A stretch of 64,000 nucleotides of DNA from positions 124,001 to 188,000 of the forward strand of contig NZ_JAUSZD010000002.1 in assembly GCF_030817275.1 (NCBI RefSeq), given 5' to 3'. The notes under the pieces were generated by a model. The model saw nothing but the letters and a program-made list of their open reading frames with translations, was not told the origin of the DNA and did no database searches. The position numbers and the translations under genes were made by a program. Positions 1 through 9,048 of the stretch are shown here, piece by piece; the stretch's first letter is position 1; each line of letters starts with the position of its first letter. The stretch comes from Paenibacillus sp. V4I7. Lineage in GTDB: Bacteria; Bacillota; Bacilli; Paenibacillales; NBRC-103111.

Positions 1-291
1 TGGATAGGCCGCCATGATCGTAAACCACATGCTCAGCGCAACGCCGACAACAGTAATCACGATACTATTACGAAAGGCTTTGACCAAATTCGTGCCATCA
101 TATAAGGCTTTGTATGCCTCGATTGTCCAGCCCTGCGGCCACAATGTCACGTGCCCCGAAACAATTGCCTGATAGCTGCTCAGAGATAAAGATATGATAT
201 GCATCAAGGGAAGAACGCAGCTTAGAGCTGCAAGGCCAAGGAACATATAATTGATTGTGTAAAAGATTTTCTCATCCCATGTTGATTTCAT
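1..291 (-). CDS. Carbohydrate ABC transporter permease, LplC/YtcP type (partial)
   Basis: Only the first 97 codons are inside the window; the gene continues past the left edge. The start is an ATG at 291 preceded by AAAGGAG. The translation opens with a cytoplasmic stretch (MKSTWDEKIFYTINYMFLGL), a first membrane helix, an extracellular loop containing WPQGWTIEAYKALY, and a second helix. This layout is typical of the second permease of LplB/LplC-type oligosaccharide importers (family knowledge). It lies 18 bp downstream of the LplB-like gene and would pair with it to form the channel. The binding-protein gene is probably beyond the edge (inference). The substrate cannot be read from this fragment. 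Confidence 0.85.
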   Translation of the reverse strand, partial: MKSTWDEKIFYTINYMFLGLAALSCVLPLMHIISLSLSSYQAIVSGHVTLWPQGWTIEAYKALYDGTNLVKAFRNSIVITVVGVALSMWFTIMAAYP

Positions 292-309
292 GATGGGGAG
301 GCTCCTTTC

Positions 310-1290
310 TTACCACAGTCCTTGATCGAATTTACGGGCAAGTTGATTCGCAAGGACGACGAAGAAGAAGCCGACCAGAGATTCAAACAACCCGACCGCC
401 GTAGTTAAACTGAACTGTCCTCCCTGGACACCCACGATAAAGATATAGGTGCTGATGACATTCGAGACATCCGAAACGGCTGCATTTTGGAGCGTGTACA
501 CATGGTCAAACCCGACTTCCATGACATTGCCCATACTCAGAATCAGCATGAGAATAATCGTGCTGCGAATGCCGGGCAGCGTAACATGCCAGATTTGCTT
601 CCATTTGGACGCACCGTCGATGCTGGCCGCTTCATACAGATGCGTATCGATCGAGGTAAGCGCAGCCAGATAAATGATCGCTCCCCATCCGGCTTCCTTC
701 CAAATTCCAGATCCGAGGAAGATAGCTATCCAGCTATGCTCCTGATACAAGAAGGCAGTGGTGTGACCCGTCCATAGCTCCAACAGCTTGTTAATGATAC
801 CGGATTGTTGGGAGAATATCGTAACGACAATGCCCCCAACAATGACCCATGAGAAGAAGTGAGGGACATAGATCAGCGTCTGCACAATTCGTTTGAACCG
901 CATGGCGCGAACTTCATTCAGCAGGATGGCAATGATAATCGGAAATGGAAATCCAGCGACAATGCTTAATAAGCTCAATGTGACGGTGTTGCGGATGATG
1001 GTCAGCGTCTGGGGTTGGGTGAAAAGTGCCTTGAAATACTTTAGGCCAACCCATGGACTTCCCCATATGCCATCCATCAAGTTATAGTTCTTGAAGGCAA
1101 TGACATTCCCTAATATTGGAAAATATCTGAAGATAATAAAGTAAGCGATAACCGGTACAAACATGATCAACAGCGGCATATTTTGCTTGAAACGACGACG
1201 GGGTTGCAGCGACTTGGTGGTATGGTGGGTAAATCCTCGTGTAGAAATCATGGGGGCTGATTGAATGTTGTCTAGCGGTGTATGCGGCAT
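310..1290 (-). CDS. Carbohydrate ABC transporter permease, LplB/PssB type
   Basis: This 326-residue inner-membrane protein has a cytoplasmic N-terminus of about 35 residues and six predicted helices. A permease loop near residues 222-240 (EAASIDGASKWKQIWHVTLP) is the EAA-type motif that contacts the ATPase. The sequence FKNYNLMDGIWGSPWVGLKYF after helix 1 is characteristic of LplB-type transporters of complex sugars. The ATG at 1290 has AGGAGGTG upstream. The LplC-like partner follows after 18 bp, so the two form an operon. Upstream on the same strand is a large AraC-type regulator (1505-3742), the usual arrangement for a locally controlled sugar importer. No ATPase gene is seen; such systems often share MsmX (family knowledge). 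Confidence 0.92.
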   Translation of the reverse strand: MPHTPLDNIQSAPMISTRGFTHHTTKSLQPRRRFKQNMPLLIMFVPVIAYFIIFRYFPILGNVIAFKNYNLMDGIWGSPWVGLKYFKALFTQPQTLTIIRNTVTLSLLSIVAGFPFPIIIAILLNEVRAMRFKRIVQTLIYVPHFFSWVIVGGIVVTIFSQQSGIINKLLELWTGHTTAFLYQEHSWIAIFLGSGIWKEAGWGAIIYLAALTSIDTHLYEAASIDGASKWKQIWHVTLPGIRSTIILMLILSMGNVMEVGFDHVYTLQNAAVSDVSNVISTYIFIVGVQGGQFSLTTAVGLFESLVGFFFVVLANQLARKFDQGLW

Positions 1291-1504
1291 CGTGTGTCAC
1301 CTCCTTTGGTATATAAATCGATCCATCTCTTGCTCCCTTGCCGTCGATGGAATCAATGTACCTCAGAGATGCAATCATTCTCAATATACATGAATTAGCG
1401 AATAAACTCTTTTTAAACCCCTTGCTGTACAAGGCTTTAATGGATTTGATGCAGAGGTGTATAAACAACATTTAACGATATACTTTTCTTGAAAAATGGC
1501 ATGA

Positions 1505-3742
1505 TTACTCTTGCTTCCGGTAATCGCCGGGCGTGACGCCCGTATACTTCTTGAAGGCGCGTATAAACGAAATAGCATGCGTGTAACCAACCTTGCTACC
1601 GATGTCCTGGACGGAGTCACGGCTGCTCTGGAGCAGCTTTTTCGCTTGTTCCATCCGGATCTTAACCAGATAATCGACGAATTTTTCGCCAAACTCCTCT
1701 TTGAATGCGCGGCTGACATGAGAGGCATGAAGCTGAAACTGCTCGCTTAGCGAGGTAAGTGACAACTCTGGATCAGCATAATGGGTCTCCACGTAGGTGC
1801 GAATCTGATTCATGACTGCATGTGTGCTTCTGTCTTCACGAATACCAGCCATCCGCTGTGAAACTTCTTCTAACAGGTGAAACCACTCTGCATATAATTC
1901 TTCGATCGTATCGAACTGTTCAATGGCGTCGTTCAGCTGGGGAAGCGCGATTTTCCATAACTCCTGCAGCTCGGCTGAGAGCTCCATCATTTCCCGGTGT
2001 AAATGATAAACCAAATAATTCATGAGATTGCGAATCTCATCGTATGAGAATAATCCGACTTTTAATTCGGTGAAAATTTGCTCCAAGGCCGGCTTCCATC
2101 CCTTGTCCCCCAAGCGAAACGACTGAGCTAGTGATTTGACCAGGGGCAAGTGCTTATACATTTCCTTCTCAGCGGACGCTTCGGATTCCCAATGATACAG
2201 GACTCGATTCGTTCCTAAGGTCGATTTAAAGCGAAGAACATGGACGGCAGCCTCGTAGGAATGAACCAGCTCTTGTACTTGTCCAACCACATGTCCGACA
2301 CCAAGCGTAATGCGAAAGTGGAGATGCTGCTCGACCCAGGAGCGAACATTTTCGCACAGATTGGCTGCGAGCTTCTCACTGTTTTTGACATTCTCATCGG
2401 CAAATATCACAACACTAAGCCTGTGTGTAGCCGTCCATTCCGCCCATACTGTCAGGCCAAGCGGTTCAGCCGTTTCATAAACGACACGGCTTAGTACAAA
2501 TTTCAACAGCTCTTGATCCTTTTGAGAGAACATTCTGCATACTTCCATATACTTATCCATCTCGATGACTGCTGCAGCAAGTTGACCGAAACCAGATGGC
2601 AATTGCAGCCGATTCATCTCGGCTTTCCAGTCTTCATGATCGACCGCCCGGCTGCCCTCCAGCCATTCTTTGAAAAAGTGCCGCCGCCGGAATACGATAT
2701 CTTCCTCATGCTGCTTCTCATAGCGGCTGGATAACTCCATGAGGTTGCCTATGGCTCGATCAATATATTGGAATTCGTCTTGTTTCTTGCCACGGGCGCC
2801 CATCGATTTCAGTTCGGAATAGGCATGGATACGGGACATAATCAACTTAATCGGCTGATAATTGCGATGTGTCACATAGGTCATCCAGACCCCGCCAAGG
2901 ACAACCATAACTAGTCCCAATCCGATCCATACATAAGAAAATACAGAGGTGAAAGTAAATAAATAGTCATCGTTGAGACCGCTTCGGTATTCCCAGTTTG
3001 TATAATTGGAATGGATTCGAGTAAGCTCAGACCCTCTTTTCCTAGATCCTACGGCTACATCTGCGTTTCCGGATGCAATCAGCTGTTTCCCTTCGGGATC
3101 GTATACTTCAATAAAGCTGATTTTTGAATTGGACATATCACCGACCATTCTTGCAATAGACTCCATACTGATATTGACAACGACGATGCCTTTTTGCCCG
3201 GATAGCAGAGGAATCTTTCGTACTAAAGAAATAACGACTTTACGCTGATCCATCTCAGCAAATTCTTTAAAGACCCGCTGATTCGTCAGCTGATACTGAG
3301 AAGGGCTCTTCATCATCTCTTCTATAAACACTTTATCGCCGAAACGGTCTGACGTTATCATCGTGTTTGGACTAATGACCATATGATCAGAAACCCGGTA
3401 AAAATAAACCGAATCAATAAACTTGTTGTAATTCATCATGCCCCGAATCAATTCTGTGACTTCATAAGCCGAGTAATAGGGATTTCCCTCAAATTTGTTG
3501 TCAAAAAACTGGTCAATTCGCTTATTTGTCTGTAGTTCCTTGATCACATATTCATCTATCGTCTTTAAGGCATAGTCAACCGACTGCATGATATGCAAAG
3601 CATACGTCTTATTTGCATTTTCAGCTTCTTTTTTGGACAATTGGCTGATCGAAAGAATAATAAGCACAATGAGTACGGAAGTGATCATGAAAAATACAGG
3701 CAAATAGGAGAATAGAAGCCGATAAAACCATGGTTTGGTCAT
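1505..3742 (-). CDS. Membrane-anchored AraC-family transcriptional regulator
   Basis: The 745-residue protein has a transmembrane helix at about residues 10-30, a large extracytoplasmic domain of Cache type to about residue 265, a second helix near 270-290, a linker, and a C-terminal AraC double helix-turn-helix at about residues 640-740 ending KKYTGVTPGDYRKQE. This is a one-component sensor-regulator of the YtdP/YesS kind, which senses an extracellular ligand and activates neighbouring sugar transport genes (family knowledge). The ATG at 3742 has GAGGAG 7 nt upstream. It lies 214 bp upstream of the LplB-like gene on the same strand, its likely target (inference). A Walker box or kinase domain is absent, so it is not a histidine kinase. 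Confidence 0.9.
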   Translation of the reverse strand: MTKPWFYRLLFSYLPVFFMITSVLIVLIILSISQLSKKEAENANKTYALHIMQSVDYALKTIDEYVIKELQTNKRIDQFFDNKFEGNPYYSAYEVTELIRGMMNYNKFIDSVYFYRVSDHMVISPNTMITSDRFGDKVFIEEMMKSPSQYQLTNQRVFKEFAEMDQRKVVISLVRKIPLLSGQKGIVVVNISMESIARMVGDMSNSKISFIEVYDPEGKQLIASGNADVAVGSRKRGSELTRIHSNYTNWEYRSGLNDDYLFTFTSVFSYVWIGLGLVMVVLGGVWMTYVTHRNYQPIKLIMSRIHAYSELKSMGARGKKQDEFQYIDRAIGNLMELSSRYEKQHEEDIVFRRRHFFKEWLEGSRAVDHEDWKAEMNRLQLPSGFGQLAAAVIEMDKYMEVCRMFSQKDQELLKFVLSRVVYETAEPLGLTVWAEWTATHRLSVVIFADENVKNSEKLAANLCENVRSWVEQHLHFRITLGVGHVVGQVQELVHSYEAAVHVLRFKSTLGTNRVLYHWESEASAEKEMYKHLPLVKSLAQSFRLGDKGWKPALEQIFTELKVGLFSYDEIRNLMNYLVYHLHREMMELSAELQELWKIALPQLNDAIEQFDTIEELYAEWFHLLEEVSQRMAGIREDRSTHAVMNQIRTYVETHYADPELSLTSLSEQFQLHASHVSRAFKEEFGEKFVDYLVKIRMEQAKKLLQSSRDSVQDIGSKVGYTHAISFIRAFKKYTGVTPGDYRKQE

Positions 3743-4018
3743 AAAAACGCTCCTCTTGAATAATCCATATGAAATGAAATAACAGTTCTGCCGCGTTCCT
3801 TTTGCGACCGTTCACTGTCGTACGTTATATGCAAAATATTCAGGGATCATGCTTGTATACATGAATCTGCTTGATACTGGAAGTTCTATATGTTCAACCT
3901 TACAGGCACTATCCCTTTGGTTCAGGATGTCGCCGCAACGAACCATATACATCAATAATAAAGCACTGCGAAACCTTTTACTCTTTCTTTCTGAGTAAAA
4001 GGGACAGTGCCATTAGGA
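3743..4018. other. Intergenic stretch with a long imperfect hairpin
   Basis: No credible gene is visible between the regulator start and the gcvPB terminator. At 3963-4010 there is a nested inverted repeat: outer arms GCACTG and CAGTGC, inner 10-bp arms CCTTTTACTC and GAGTAAAAGG with a 9-nt loop. There is no T-run immediately after it on either strand, so it is not a standard terminator. It may be a remnant of an intergenic repeat or a stabilising RNA structure. Confidence 0.4.
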
Positions 4019-4067
4019 AAATAAATAAAAGCCCGCCACTTCAGCTGAAACAGCTAGAATGGCGGGC
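4019..4067 (-). terminator. Intrinsic terminator of the gcvT-gcvPA-gcvPB operon
   Basis: On the minus strand the 8-bp arms GCCCGCCA and TGGCGGGC (4060-4067 and 4031-4038) enclose a loop that itself contains AGCTGTTTCAGCT, and are followed by TTTTATTTATTTT. It begins 18 bp after the gcvPB stop codon. Confidence 0.85.
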
Positions 4068-4085
4068 ATGTTGTATCTTGGTTAT

Positions 4086-5567
4086 TTATCCGCAAGTACA
4101 GTTCAGGACAGGCTTGCGGGCAGCAAGCGCTTCGTCCATACGGCTGACGACGGTGGTATAGGGAGCGTTTTTGACGAGATCTGGGTTTTCTTCGACTTCT
4201 TTGGAGATGGCGATCATTGTGTCAATGAATTCGTCCAAGGTTTGTTTGCTTTCGGTTTCTGTTGGCTCGATCATGATGCATTCTTCAACGCTGAGCGGGA
4301 AGTAGATCGTTGGCGGGTGATAACCGAAGTCGAGTAATCTTTTGGCGATGTCGAGTGTGCGTACACCAAGCTTCTTCTGGCGGTTGCCAGAAAGCACGAA
4401 TTCGTGCTTACAGAAGCGGGGGTGAGGAACATCAAAGTATGGTGTCAGTCTAGCCAGCATATAATTCGCATTCAAGACGGCATACTCGGATACTTTGCGT
4501 AAGCCTTCTGGACCGAGTGTACGAATATAGGTATACGCGCGGACAAGGATACCGAAGTTGCCGTAGAAGCCTTTGACGCGGCCGATCGTTTGCGGGTAGT
4601 TGTAGTCGAAATAAAAGCTGCCGTCTTCGCGCTTCGTGACGAGCGGAGTAGGTAAGAACGGGATCAGCTTTTCTTTTACGCCAACGGGGCCTGCTCCAGG
4701 ACCTCCTCCGCCGTGCGGGGTACTCATGGTTTTGTGCAGATTGAGATGCACGACGTCGAAGCCCATGTCGCCGGGGCGAGTGATGCCCATAATGGCGTTG
4801 GCATTAGCGCCGTCATAGTAAAGCAGTCCGCCTGCGGCATGCACGATCTCAGCGATCTCGACGATTTGTTCTTCGAACAAGCCGAGTGTGTTTGGATTCG
4901 TAAGCATTAACGCTGCAGTATCGGGACCAACGGCTTTGCGAAGCTCATCGAGATTCACGAGGCCGCGCTCGCCCGATTTGATGGTTATCGTTTCGAACCC
5001 GGCAACAGTCGCGCTGGCTGGATTAGTGCCGTGCGCAGAGTCGGGACAGATGACTTTGGTCCGCTTCTCACCGCGACTCTCGTGGTAGGAACGGATCATC
5101 ATCAGTCCGGTCCACTCGCCATGAGCCCCAGCCGCAGGCTGCAGGGTTACGCGGTCCATGCCGGTGATAGCTTCAAGGTCATTTTGGAGATTGTAGAGCA
5201 GCTCCATCGCGCCTTGCAGCGATTCTTCCGGTTGGTATGGATGTATTTTAGCGAAGCCAGAGAAGCGGGCCACATCTTCGTTGATTTTGGGGTTGTATTT
5301 CATCGTACACGAACCGAGCGGATAGAAGCCATTATCGATACCAAAGTTGCGGCGCGAAAGTGCCGTATAGTGACGGATGACGTCTACTTCATATACTTCT
5401 GGCAGATCGGGTTCGTTCTGGCGTTGAAATTTGGCTGGCAGAAGAACATTCAAATTGACTTCTGGCACATCTGATTCAGGCAGTGAATAGGCGACTCGAC
5501 CAGGGTGGCTCATTTCAAAGATGAGCGCTTTGCCGTCTGATTTCACATTCATGTTGTTTTCGCTCAT
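4086..5567 (-). CDS. gcvPB: Glycine dehydrogenase (decarboxylating) subunit 2, P-protein
   Basis: This 493-residue protein is the PLP-carrying half of the split glycine decarboxylase. With GcvPA it decarboxylates glycine and passes the aminomethyl group to lipoyl-GcvH. The Schiff-base lysine is in [18 protein letters not shown] near residue 280, and the fold-type I motifs [11 protein letters not shown] and [12 protein letters not shown] are present. Length matches B. subtilis GcvPB. The ATG at 5567 overlaps the gcvPA stop by 4 bp (ATGA), which points to translational coupling and 1:1 synthesis. It is the last gene of the operon and is followed by a terminator. The C-terminus ends CTCG, a small cysteine-containing tail. 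Confidence 0.97.
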   Translation of the reverse strand: MSENNMNVKSDGKALIFEMSHPGRVAYSLPESDVPEVNLNVLLPAKFQRQNEPDLPEVYEVDVIRHYTALSRRNFGIDNGFYPLGSCTMKYNPKINEDVARFSGFAKIHPYQPEESLQGAMELLYNLQNDLEAITGMDRVTLQPAAGAHGEWTGLMMIRSYHESRGEKRTKVICPDSAHGTNPASATVAGFETITIKSGERGLVNLDELRKAVGPDTAALMLTNPNTLGLFEEQIVEIAEIVHAAGGLLYYDGANANAIMGITRPGDMGFDVVHLNLHKTMSTPHGGGGPGAGPVGVKEKLIPFLPTPLVTKREDGSFYFDYNYPQTIGRVKGFYGNFGILVRAYTYIRTLGPEGLRKVSEYAVLNANYMLARLTPYFDVPHPRFCKHEFVLSGNRQKKLGVRTLDIAKRLLDFGYHPPTIYFPLSVEECIMIEPTETESKQTLDEFIDTMIAISKEVEENPDLVKNAPYTTVVSRMDEALAARKPVLNCTCG

Positions 5568-6919
5568 ACGAGTTCCTCCAATGCAACTGCGAAGGCATCG
5601 ATATCTTCGCGCGTTCTTTGCTCTGTGACGGCAATAAGCATATGGCCGGCGAGCTCAGGGTAGTCGCGGCCGAGGTCGTAGCCGCCGATGATGTTCTTCT
5701 GCAGGAGCTTACTGTTCAGCTCCTGCACGTTCGTGCCGTCCGGTAGCTTGACAGCAAATTCATTGAAGAAGCTGCCTGCGAATGGCAGCGAGAAATTAGT
5801 TGACGCGGTTAGGCGGTTCGCCGCGTAGTGGGCTTTTTGGACGTTGAGCTTGCCAACGTCCTGGATGCCCTGCTTGCCCATCGTGGACAAGTACACGGAT
5901 GCGCAAAGCGCGAGAAGCGCTTGGTTGGAGCAGATGTTTGACGTGGCTTTCTCACGTCGAATGTGCTGCTCCCGCGCTTGGAGCGTAAGGACGAAACCGC
6001 GTTTGCCATCGCGGTCAACGGTCTGGCCCACGATGCGCCCAGGCATGCGGCGCATCCAGCTTTCGGCGACGGCGAAGTAGCCGCACGTCGGCCCGCCCAG
6101 CGCAGCTGGGATGCCGAGCGGCTGGCAGTCGCCGACGACGATGTCAGCGCCGAGCTTGCCCGGCGCTTCGAGCAGCCCGAGCGTGAGCGGATTCGCGCTC
6201 ACGACGAGCAGTGCGCCCGCGCCGTGCGCGAGGGGCTCAGCGGCCCCGATATCCTCCAAGCAGCCGAAGAAATTCGGCGATTGGAGGATGACGGCTGCCG
6301 CGTCGTCGCTAAGCTTGGAAGTAAGGTCCTCGAAGTCGGTCACGCCCTCTGGCGTGAGGCCGATCTCGACTACTTCCAAGTTCAGTCCGCGGGCGGTCGT
6401 GCGCAGGATCGCCCGCGCTTCCGGGTGCACCGCTCGCGAGACGAGCAGACGGCTGCGCTTCGTCGCTCCGCTAGCCAGGGCGCCGGCTTCGGCCAGCGCC
6501 GTTGCGCCATCGTACATCGAGGCGTTCGCTACGGCCATGCCAGTGAGCTCACAGATGTACGACTGAAACTCGAAAATCGCCTGCAGCTCGCCTTGGCTGA
6601 TTTCCGGTTGATAGGGCGTATACGCTGTGTAGAACTCTGAGCGCGAGATGACATGATTGATCACCACCGGAAGGTGATGATCGTAGATGCCAGCACCGAG
6701 GAAGCTGGCATAGCTGTCAAAGTCGGCGTTGCGGCTCGCCAGACCGCGCATATAGCGCAGCAGTCCTTGCTCATCCAGCGCCTTCGATACGTTCAGTTCG
6801 CCTTGAAAGCGAACCTTCTGAGGTATATCTTGAAACATCTCCTCCATGGATGAGATGCCGATGGTCTCCAGCATTTCTTTTTGATCCTGCTCCGTAATTG
6901 GCAAATAGCGGTGCTTCAT
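5564..6919 (-). CDS. gcvPA: Glycine dehydrogenase (decarboxylating) subunit 1, P-protein
   Basis: This 451-residue subunit partners GcvPB in the heterotetrameric P-protein. The start chosen is the ATG at 6919 ([17 protein letters not shown]), preceded by AGAGGAG; the frame stays open 35 codons further upstream, but that part overlaps gcvT and looks noncoding. Family motifs include [20 protein letters not shown] and [18 protein letters not shown] near the N-terminus. It lies 34 bp after gcvT and overlaps gcvPB by 4 bp. The middle of the gene (about 5800-6600) is visibly much richer in G+C than its neighbours, which gives long shadow reading frames on the other strand; the protein sequence there is normal for the family. 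Confidence 0.97.
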   Translation of the reverse strand: MKHRYLPITEQDQKEMLETIGISSMEEMFQDIPQKVRFQGELNVSKALDEQGLLRYMRGLASRNADFDSYASFLGAGIYDHHLPVVINHVISRSEFYTAYTPYQPEISQGELQAIFEFQSYICELTGMAVANASMYDGATALAEAGALASGATKRSRLLVSRAVHPEARAILRTTARGLNLEVVEIGLTPEGVTDFEDLTSKLSDDAAAVILQSPNFFGCLEDIGAAEPLAHGAGALLVVSANPLTLGLLEAPGKLGADIVVGDCQPLGIPAALGGPTCGYFAVAESWMRRMPGRIVGQTVDRDGKRGFVLTLQAREQHIRREKATSNICSNQALLALCASVYLSTMGKQGIQDVGKLNVQKAHYAANRLTASTNFSLPFAGSFFNEFAVKLPDGTNVQELNSKLLQKNIIGGYDLGRDYPELAGHMLIAVTEQRTREDIDAFAVALEELV

Positions 6920-6953
6920 GATGGTGGCTTGCTCCTCTCTTGAGCGAATGGCT

Positions 6954-8048
6954 TTACGGTTTTCTTTTGTAAAAAGGGGTGGCAACGACTTTAGCTTTGA
7001 CCTGCGACCCTCTAATTTCCACATTCAATTCCGTGCCCAGCGTACTGTAAGCGGAATCGATTAAAGCCAAACCCACATTTGTTTTGAAAGTAGGCGATTG
7101 TGTCCCTGTTGTAACTTCACCGATCTGTTTACCATCCGTATTGAAAACGGCATAATGCGGACGCGGAATGCCGCGTTCGACCATTTCGATGCCGACGAGC
7201 TTGCGAGGCGTACCGTTTGTCTTTTGACCAGCGATCACGTCGCGACCTATGAAATCTCCCTTATCCAGCTTCACAAAAAAGGAAAGCCCCGCCTCTAGAG
7301 GCGTAATATCTTTGGAGAGCTCTTGTCCGTAGAGGGGGAGACGAGCTTCAAAACGCAAGGTATCGCGAGCGCCTAAACCTGCTGGTACGAGTCCGTGCTC
7401 TTGACCTGCTCCAAGAAGCAACTTCCACAGCTTTACAGCATCCTTTTGATCGACATAGAGCTCGAAGCCGTCTTCCCCTGTGTATCCTGTGCGCGAAAGG
7501 AGAGTGTTAATTCCAGCAACCTCTACATCGGAAAGGAAGCGAAATGTTTTCAATGATTGGATAGGCGCTTCTGTAAGTTTAGCTAAAATCAGTTCCGCAT
7601 GCGGTCCCTGCATCGCGAGCATCGCCGTTTCCTCAGAGATGTTTGTGAGGTCTACTTTGCCTGTGAGGTTCTGCTGCATCCATTCCAAATCTTTATCGAT
7701 ATTTGAAGCATTGATGACCAGCATGTAGTTGTTATCACCAAGCTTATAAACGAGTAGATCGTCAACAACGCCACCAGTCGGATAACACATAAGGCTATAT
7801 TGACATTGACCTGCTTCCAGCTTGGACACATCATTCGTTGTTATTTTTTGGAGAAAAGGGAGGGCATCTTCTCCGCTTATTCGGACTTCCCCCATATGGG
7901 ACACGTCAAAAAGCCCAGCATGCTGCCTGACGGCGTCGTGCTCTTTCTGAATACCAGCGAACTGTACGGGAAGCTCCCAGCCTCCAAAATCAATGACTCG
8001 CGCTCCATGCTCCGTATAAATCGGGAAGAGCGGTGTTCGTTTTAGCAT
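6954..8048 (-). CDS. gcvT: Aminomethyltransferase, glycine cleavage T-protein
   Basis: The 364-residue T-protein takes the aminomethyl group from lipoyl-GcvH, releases ammonia and forms 5,10-methylene-tetrahydrofolate. The start is the ATG at 8048 ([20 protein letters not shown]) with GGTGAGG upstream; the open frame runs 32 codons further, but that stretch is the leader RNA with the riboswitch terminator. Visible motifs are [31 protein letters not shown], and [14 protein letters not shown] in the folate-binding region, and a C-terminal barrel domain. It is the first gene of the gcvT-gcvPA-gcvPB operon and is directly controlled by the upstream glycine riboswitch. Confidence 0.97.
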   Translation of the reverse strand: MLKRTPLFPIYTEHGARVIDFGGWELPVQFAGIQKEHDAVRQHAGLFDVSHMGEVRISGEDALPFLQKITTNDVSKLEAGQCQYSLMCYPTGGVVDDLLVYKLGDNNYMLVINASNIDKDLEWMQQNLTGKVDLTNISEETAMLAMQGPHAELILAKLTEAPIQSLKTFRFLSDVEVAGINTLLSRTGYTGEDGFELYVDQKDAVKLWKLLLGAGQEHGLVPAGLGARDTLRFEARLPLYGQELSKDITPLEAGLSFFVKLDKGDFIGRDVIAGQKTNGTPRKLVGIEMVERGIPRPHYAVFNTDGKQIGEVTTGTQSPTFKTNVGLALIDSAYSTLGTELNVEIRGSQVKAKVVATPFYKRKP

Positions 8049-8112
8049 GCTCGTAACCTCACCTTCGATTGTTGACATTGCTATTTTGCCCAAAATATAA
8101 GGCAGAAAATGC

Positions 8113-8155
8113 AAAAAAGAGCAAAACGTATGCAACACAAACATACCTTTTGCCC
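8113..8155 (-). terminator. Riboswitch-controlled terminator upstream of gcvT
   Basis: On the minus strand the 14-nt arm GGGCAAAAGGTATG (8155-8142) pairs with CATACGTTTTGCTC (8132-8119) with one mismatch and one G-U pair, a 9-nt loop, then six T residues (8118-8113). Its 5' arm begins at the 3' end of aptamer 2, so closing aptamer 2 would compete with it. By analogy with B. subtilis gcvT, glycine binding should prevent termination and turn the operon on. Confidence 0.8.
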
Positions 8156-8350
8156 TGTCCTTTTTACCTGAGAGTTACCTCGCGCGAACTTCATGTCCGT
8201 CAAGTTTCCCCTTGGGTGTCCGTTTTCCCGCTGTTCGCGGAAATTCGAAGCTCTCCAGAGTTGCGTCCGATACAGGTCCTTTTGCCTGAGAGATTCACCA
8301 CTTTGGGCTTACTCCTTCGGCGCCGCGAGCTTGCCCTGCGGTCTCTCCCT
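8153..8350 (-). promoter_or_regulatory. Tandem glycine riboswitch (two aptamers)
   Basis: Read on the minus strand, aptamer 1 contains GGGAGAGACC, GCCGAAGGAGTAAGCCC and ATCTCTCAGGCAAAAGGACC; aptamer 2 contains CTCTGGAGAGC, CACCCAAGGGGAAAC and ACTCTCAGGTAAAAAGGAC. These are the conserved glycine aptamer signatures, and the short linker of about 10 nt matches the cooperative tandem class (family knowledge). It sits about 100-300 nt upstream of the gcvT start and is followed at once by a terminator. Confidence 0.95.
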
Positions 8351-8390
8351 ATACCATCATTCGCCAATATTCAATTTGCTTTATAGTATT

Positions 8391-8421
8391 ATTATGTGTC
8401 CAAATTGGTGTGAATTGTCAA
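8391..8421 (-). promoter_or_regulatory. Possible promoter for the gcv operon
   Basis: On the minus strand TTGACA (8421-8416) is followed after 19 nt by CATAAT (8396-8391). The spacing is longer than optimal, but it lies just upstream of the riboswitch, where the leader must start. Confidence 0.4.
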
Positions 8422-8556
8422 CAGCAACTTTTGAAAAATGAGACTGGCCGTCTTAGTCCGGCTGTGTTGGTAAAATTTACTTCGACCACCTTGACTTTGA
8501 TGTTCCCATTAGATTAAGCTAAAAGCAAAATTTGTTGGTAAGCGAGGCGTTAAACG

Positions 8557-8946
8557 ATGAGTGAAGTACAAGCCAATTTGTTATACACCAAAGAGCATGA
8601 GTGGGTAGAGAAGCTGTCAGATACAGTGGTTCGCGTAGGCATTACTGATTTTGCCCAAGATCAATTGGGGGATATTGTGTTTGTGGAGCTTCCTAAAGTC
8701 GGAACATCCGTTACCGCGAATGAAAGCATTGGCAGTGTGGAATCGGTTAAAACAGTTTCGGATATTTTCTCGCCTATTTCGGGCAAAGTAACTGCAGTAA
8801 ATAGTTCACTGGAAGGTTCACCTGAGTTGGTCAACAGTGCACCATTCAGTGAGGGTTGGATGGTTGAAGTCGAAATTACAGGTGCTGAAGCTTTGGAAGG
8901 CTTACTTACTCCAGCTGAATATGCATCTTACATCGGTAACGACTAG
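8557..8946 (+). CDS. gcvH: Glycine cleavage system H protein
   Basis: The 129-residue lipoyl-carrier protein shuttles the aminomethyl group between the P and T proteins. The lipoylated lysine is Lys65 in SVESVKTVSDIF, within the typical barrel-sandwich sequence. The N-terminal KEHEWVE is a family signature. It is transcribed away from gcvT, on the far side of the riboswitch, so it is not under that riboswitch (seen in the layout). This fits other Bacillota in which gcvH is separate and may also serve lipoate relay to other complexes (family knowledge). The ATG at 8557 follows a purine-rich AAGCGAGGCG stretch, a mediocre ribosome site. The stop is TAG at 8944-8946. Confidence 0.97.
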   Translation: MSEVQANLLYTKEHEWVEKLSDTVVRVGITDFAQDQLGDIVFVELPKVGTSVTANESIGSVESVKTVSDIFSPISGKVTAVNSSLEGSPELVNSAPFSEGWMVEVEITGAEALEGLLTPAEYASYIGND

Positions 8947-8947
8947 T

Positions 8948-9018
8948 AAGGAGTGACTTTGGCCTCCAACCAAAGATCCCTTAAAAAGGAGAGACTTTGG
9001 TCTTAACCAAAGATCCCT
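8948..9018 (+). repeat. Two-copy direct repeat containing a small palindrome
   Basis: Two 33-34 nt copies with a 38-bp period start at 8948 and 8986. Each begins AAGGAG, carries the arms CTTTGG and CCAAAG around a 6-7 nt loop, and ends AAAGATCCCT. Neither AAGGAG precedes an open frame. It lies between gcvH and the molybdoenzyme gene. Confidence 0.7.
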
Positions 9019-9048
9019 ATATTAAGCTTGAAAGATGGAGGTTTTCTC

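Noticed and set aside
5963-6640. A 225-codon plus-strand frame opposite gcvPA.
   Set aside because: It is antisense to a clear gcvPA sequence, lies in a high-GC patch that suppresses stop codons, and has no ribosome site.
8069-8441. 105- and 82-codon plus-strand frames in the gcvT leader.
   Set aside because: They lie antisense to the glycine riboswitch and have no start context.
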